A stretch of 64,000 nucleotides of DNA from Elusimicrobiota bacterium (GTDB lineage Bacteria > Elusimicrobiota > Elusimicrobia > JACQPE01). The stretch covers positions 25,017 to 89,016 of the forward strand of contig JACQJO010000018.1 in the NCBI GenBank assembly GCA_016205025.1, read 5' to 3'. The position numbers and the translations under genes were made by a program. Position 1 is the stretch's first letter, and every line of letters starts with the position of its first letter. Positions 61,108 through 64,000 of this stretch are shown piece after piece. Under the pieces are notes generated by a model. That model searched no databases and was not told where the DNA came from. It saw only the letters and a list, made by a program, of their open reading frames with translations.

Positions 61108-62566
61108 TCCCACCGTCCCTTTTTCGCTCGAGGAATTCTCCCGAGCCCTGCAGACCGGTTCTTCGATCCGTCCGTCCGCGGTGGCGCTCTCCAAGGTCCG
61201 GCGCGGCTTCCAAAATTTAACCCAAGTTTTAGACGACCCCTCCCGCAAGGTTTACGGAATCCATACCGGCTTCGGCGGGCTACAGGGCGACCAGACTCCC
61301 AGCGACAGCTTGGAAGATCACCAGCGCGATCTCGTTGCCAGCCACGCCTGCGGCGTGGGCGATCTCCTGGAAGACCGCGAGGTCCGGGCCATGATGTATC
61401 TGCGCGCCAGGCAGTTATCGCGCGGTTACTCCGGAATTTCAACCACCGCGTTTAACGCTTATCTTAACGCGCTCAATTCCGGCAAGCTTCCCACGGTTCC
61501 AAGCCAAGGTTCCGTCGGCGCTTCCGGGGACTTAATCCCGATGGCCCACATCGCCCTGAAGGTTTTAGAGAAAATCCCTAAAGGCAAGCTGGGCCCCAGG
61601 GACGGCCTTTCTTTAATCAACGGAACCGAGGCCTCTTTGGCGGTCAGTCTGCTTAACTGGGAGCGCGCCGGCGCTCTTTTTGATTCGGCGCTTTCCACCG
61701 CGGCCCTTTCTTTGTTTGCTTTTTCCGGAAAAACAGAAGCCTGGGACCCTGTTTTTATTAATTTGAAGAAACATCGCGAGATGGCGGAGGTGTCCGGGCT
61801 TTTAATGAAGCGGCTCGGGTCCTACCGGTCCAGGGGATTGCCGCAGGACCCGTACTCTTTTCGTGCCGCCGTCCATGTTTTTGGCGGCGTCTTAAAGCTT
61901 TTGCGCACGGCTCAGGATTTATTATTCAAAGAGGCTGACTCTGTCACGGATAATCCCGTGATCCTATTCGCCCCATCGCCCCATCGCCCCATCGCCCCAT
62001 CTTTTTATCACGGCGCTCATTTTCACGGTTTGCAGGTGGCCTTAGCCGCGGACATGACGGCCTGGGCCATGAATCTTTTGGCCATGGGCGCCGAACGCCG
62101 GACGGATTGGCTTCTTTCGGGACGGCGCCTGCCCATGATGCTTCCGGCTAAGGCGCGCGGATCAGGCTTGATGATGCTCCAAACGGTTCAAGGGGCCTTG
62201 GTGGCTGAAAACAGACTGCTGTCGCGTCCGGCCAGCGCGGATTCCATTCCCTCCAGCGCCAATCAAGAGGATTTTGTTCCCATGGCCATGGGCGCCGCTT
62301 TGAAAGCCAAAAAAACAGCGGCCAACGCCGGCCGGGTTGTGGCAATTGAGGCGCTGGCGGCCGGCCGGGCCGTTGCTTTGGGCCGCTCCGGGGCCAAGAC
62401 GCGGCTGCCTTCGGCGTTGGCTGTTTTTTTGCGAACCATCGAGCGCGCGGCCGGCCGGGCTTTAAGCCAAGAAGACAGAGATTTTTCTGCGGCCGTTGAA
62501 AGAATCGCCGTTATTTTAGAGCGCGCTGGCCAAACCGGCGAAACTTTTAGTAAAAAAGAGCGGTAA
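61088..62566 (+). CDS. MIO-type aromatic amino acid ammonia-lyase, HutH-like
   Basis: 492 aa, TTG start. The MIO triad ASG lies at residues 145-147 (GSVGASGDLIPM). VYGIHTGFGG, SHACGVGD, LINGTEASLAV. The substrate-selective QEDHVSMG of histidine ammonia-lyase reads QEDFVPMA, so histidine is not certain; tyrosine or phenylalanine, or an aminomutase, are possible. No other hut genes are near. The loop after TDNPV is an octamer-array insert (FAPSPHRPIAPS). Confidence 0.85.
   Translation: MPAIFIDPTVPFSLEEFSRALQTGSSIRPSAVALSKVRRGFQNLTQVLDDPSRKVYGIHTGFGGLQGDQTPSDSLEDHQRDLVASHACGVGDLLEDREVRAMMYLRARQLSRGYSGISTTAFNAYLNALNSGKLPTVPSQGSVGASGDLIPMAHIALKVLEKIPKGKLGPRDGLSLINGTEASLAVSLLNWERAGALFDSALSTAALSLFAFSGKTEAWDPVFINLKKHREMAEVSGLLMKRLGSYRSRGLPQDPYSFRAAVHVFGGVLKLLRTAQDLLFKEADSVTDNPVILFAPSPHRPIAPSFYHGAHFHGLQVALAADMTAWAMNLLAMGAERRTDWLLSGRRLPMMLPAKARGSGLMMLQTVQGALVAENRLLSRPASADSIPSSANQEDFVPMAMGAALKAKKTAANAGRVVAIEALAAGRAVALGRSGAKTRLPSALAVFLRTIERAAGRALSQEDRDFSAAVERIAVILERAGQTGETFSKKER
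61969..62000. repeat. Four-unit octamer array inside the ammonia-lyase
   Basis: Four exact copies of CGCCCCAT. In frame, encoding APSPHRPIAPS between TDNPV and GAHFHG. Family members have a short acidic turn there. Confidence 0.93.
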
Positions 62567-62567
62567 A

Positions 62568-62783
62568 ATGATCACCAAGTTCATTCTGACGGTTTTTGCG
62601 GCTTGTTTTTTGACCGGCGGCCTTCTTTATCTGTCAAAGCCCAAAAAAATTATGGAGTTTCACGAAAATTTTAGGCGCGTTTTTTTAAACGACGCCTACG
62701 TCAGCTTGAACCGAAGAAAAATCGGCAGCGTTCTTATTTTGATCGGCGTTGTCCTGTGGGGAGTCGCCTGGTTTGACCGATAA
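62568..62783 (+). CDS. Small membrane protein
   Basis: 71 aa, two helices: FILTVFAACFLTGGLLYLS and VLILIGVVLWGVAWF, joined by a basic loop (FRRVFLNDAYVSLNRRKIG). No family recognised. One base after the ammonia-lyase stop, so probably coexpressed. Confidence 0.6.
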   Translation: MITKFILTVFAACFLTGGLLYLSKPKKIMEFHENFRRVFLNDAYVSLNRRKIGSVLILIGVVLWGVAWFDR

Positions 62784-62801
62784 CCTAATGGAGGATTCAC
62801 A

Positions 62802-62987
62802 ATGATCAGCGAGCAGTTGTTAAGCATCTTGGCTTGTCCCAAATGCAAGGGACCGGTGGTTTATGTCCGCGACGAAGCCGGCGAGGCCGCGCCCAAGGAG
62901 CATCTTGATTGCGCCGAATGCCGCCTGCGCTACCGCATCGAGGCGGACATTCCGGTGATGCTGGTTGATGAGGCGGCGTCTTATTGA
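62802..62987 (+). CDS. Trm112-family Zn-ribbon protein
   Basis: 61 aa. LLSILACPKCKGPVVY and LDCAECRLRYRIEADIPVML: CxxC ... CxxC and the IPVML end are typical. Such proteins activate methyltransferases in eukaryotes; in bacteria (YcaR-like) the partner is unclear. GGAGG before ATG. Confidence 0.88.
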   Translation: MISEQLLSILACPKCKGPVVYVRDEAGEAAPKEHLDCAECRLRYRIEADIPVMLVDEAASY

Positions 62988-63012
62988 GCCTTAAGGATTC
63001 CGGCTACTAGTT

Positions 63013-63921
63013 ATGCCAACCGGCCCCGAGGCTCGATCGTCCGCGCTTTTATCTCCCTTTGCCGGTTTAAGGGTGAGAGTTCCTCCGGTTGACCGCGGTG
63101 AGACCCTGTGCCTTCCTTACGACTGCCTGACGCCGGAGCTGGAAGAAAAATTGCGCCGCTATCCTTTTAACGCCATCCATCTCGAGGAACCCAAGCCCAG
63201 AGTCATCTCCGGCCATAAAACTTGGGCTTCCTGGAAAGAGCAGGGAGCGCTGGAGCGCGACCCGGAGTCCTATTACCTGGTGGTGGAGCAGTCCGACGGA
63301 CTGCGCCGCGTCGGGGTGATGGCCCTGGCGAATCTCGCCTTGGCGCTTAAAACCAAGGTGATCTGGCCGCACGAGAAATGTTACCGCCGGTTCATTGACC
63401 GGCGCAAAGTTCATTTCAAAAAGATGCACCTGCATCTATCCCCTATTTTTTTAGTGGCCCAGGACAGGCAGGCGCGGCTGGCGCAAACGCTGGAGTCTTT
63501 GGCCGCGGCCAAGGATTTAAAACCGAGCGTCCTGCCGGCATCCGTTTTTGACGGGGTTTCAAGAACCCTTTACCCGATCAGCGATCCCGGCATGGTTGAG
63601 GAAATCCGCCAAGCCTTGACGCCGCAGGACGGTTTTTTGGTGGCGGACGGCCACCATCGTTTTCGCGCGGCCCTGGAGCTGGCCCGCGACGGCGGGCTGA
63701 CCCATTCGCTGTGTTACGTCACCAGCGCCGAATCCGGCGCCGGCCTTTTAAAAAAGCACCCCCCCGTTCCGGGTCGAAACAACAATCCGGTGGAGCCGCC
63801 GCCCCTGCGGGAAATCATCGCGGCCGCTCAAAACGGAAAGCTTTTTCCCAGAAAAACAACCTACTTCTGGCCTAAAGTCCCCTGCGGGTTGGTGTATGCG
63901 GAAATAGGAGATAATAGATAG
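63013..63921 (+). CDS. DUF1015-family protein, short form
   Basis: 302 aa, against 400 or more usually. DUF1015 hallmarks: PYDCLTPELEEKLR, NAIHLEEP, FLVADGHHRFRAALE, and NNPVEPPPLREI, KTTYFWPKVPCGLV near the end. Some DUF1015 proteins are serine kinases (SerK). The middle is shortened. The last two codons and the stop (TAG) lie in a heptamer array. Confidence 0.8.
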   Translation: MPTGPEARSSALLSPFAGLRVRVPPVDRGETLCLPYDCLTPELEEKLRRYPFNAIHLEEPKPRVISGHKTWASWKEQGALERDPESYYLVVEQSDGLRRVGVMALANLALALKTKVIWPHEKCYRRFIDRRKVHFKKMHLHLSPIFLVAQDRQARLAQTLESLAAAKDLKPSVLPASVFDGVSRTLYPISDPGMVEEIRQALTPQDGFLVADGHHRFRAALELARDGGLTHSLCYVTSAESGAGLLKKHPPVPGRNNNPVEPPPLREIIAAAQNGKLFPRKTTYFWPKVPCGLVYAEIGDNR

Positions 63922-63991
63922 TAGATGATAGATAATAGATTCGGAAAAATTTTCTTTTTTTCTATCTACTATCTACAATCTACTATCTACT
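63910..63991. repeat. Inverted heptamer arrays at the window end
   Basis: Arm 1 (63910-63937): GATAATA GATAGTA GATGATA GATAATA. Arm 2 (63964-63991): ATCTACT ATCTACA ATCTACT ATCTACT. Close inverted complements, 26 nt apart. Arm 1 ends the DUF1015 gene. Confidence 0.93.
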
Positions 63992-63999
63992 ATCCATGA
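63925..63999 (+). CDS. 24-aa repeat-coded micro-ORF
   Basis: MIDNRFGKIFFFSIYYLQST and on to IYYP, then TGA in CCATGA. Basic/polar start and aromatic-hydrophobic core, like a short signal peptide. The ATGA at its end could start the next gene beyond the window. Low confidence that it is made. Confidence 0.25.
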   Translation: MIDNRFGKIFFFSIYYLQSTIYYP

Positions 64000-64000
64000 C

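Noticed and set aside
1..64000. CRISPR arrays
   Set aside because: The short arrays have 7-9 nt units without spacers; no 25-40 nt repeat with regular spacers and no cas gene.
1..64000. tRNA or rRNA genes
   Set aside because: Gaps are short and I found no T-loop (GTTCGAAT-type) with a paired acceptor stem. The GGTTCAA words are in the nonamer arrays and lack cloverleaf context.

Overview
The window reads as one contiguous chromosomal segment of a diderm (Gram-negative) bacterium with moderately high GC content. Evidence for an outer membrane: heptose/LPS genes (gmhA and an HldE C-terminal domain protein), a TolC-type channel, several predicted outer-membrane beta-barrels and lipoproteins. 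The mix of Firmicutes-like gene order (ispE-spoVG-glmU-prs-rplY-pth), GatCAB, a DapL-type lysine route and many novel surface proteins suits a little-studied diderm phylum such as Elusimicrobiota or Omnitrophota. That placement is inference; there is no rRNA in the window.

Layout. 0-4 kb: a polytopic glycosyltransferase-like protein and an Fbp/Pot-like ABC ATPase plus permease. 4-12 kb, mostly minus strand: envelope proteins, an alpha/beta hydrolase, a MazEF-type pair, purN, gltA and DoxX. 12.4-23.3 kb: a long plus-strand run from a LysM protein through ispE-spoVG-glmU-prs-rplY-pth into nucleoside salvage (PNP, pyrimidine phosphorylase, MTA phosphorylase, cytidine deaminase). 23.3-34.8 kb, accessory: tandem beta-barrel paralogues, VapBC and a decayed PIN toxin, an M23-like envelope protein, and two large beta-barrel candidates. 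34.9-53.5 kb: a tightly coupled plus-strand series with ATGA overlaps: methylmalonyl-CoA mutase-type subunit, TolC, patatin, TPR, dapF-dapA-dapB-dapL, folK, a short PanB homologue, hydrolase, RlmD-type methyltransferase, PcrA, gatC-gatA, Nudix, EF-P and gatB. 54.2-58.2 kb, minus strand: aroK-efp-accB-accC-gmhA-hldE(C). 58.2-64 kb: a CIRCE-controlled groESL, a DnaQ-like exonuclease, a MIO-type ammonia-lyase, small proteins and a DUF1015 protein.

The most striking content is not a gene. At more than ten places there are very short tandem arrays whose unit sequence differs from locus to locus but whose design is constant: four units of 7, 8 or 9 nt per arm, usually two arms about 10-65 nt apart, often inverted relative to each other. 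Most sit at gene starts. There one arm encodes a Lys/Arg-rich N-region and the other the hydrophobic core of a signal peptide. One such cassette, 129 bp and identical in both copies, supplies the start codon and whole signal peptide of two unrelated neighbouring genes (TolC and patatin). Another occurs both fused to a TPR protein and alone as a 29-codon micro-ORF between pcrA and gatC. Single-arm versions lie inside gatA, the ammonia-lyase and the tail of the MTA phosphorylase. Separately, a 141-bp cloverleaf-like palindromic element with a flanking direct repeat sits in frame inside the RlmD-type gene, and a REP-like hairpin sits in frame in a hydrolase gene. Together these suggest a genome in which small repeat elements actively supply protein sequence, mainly export signals.
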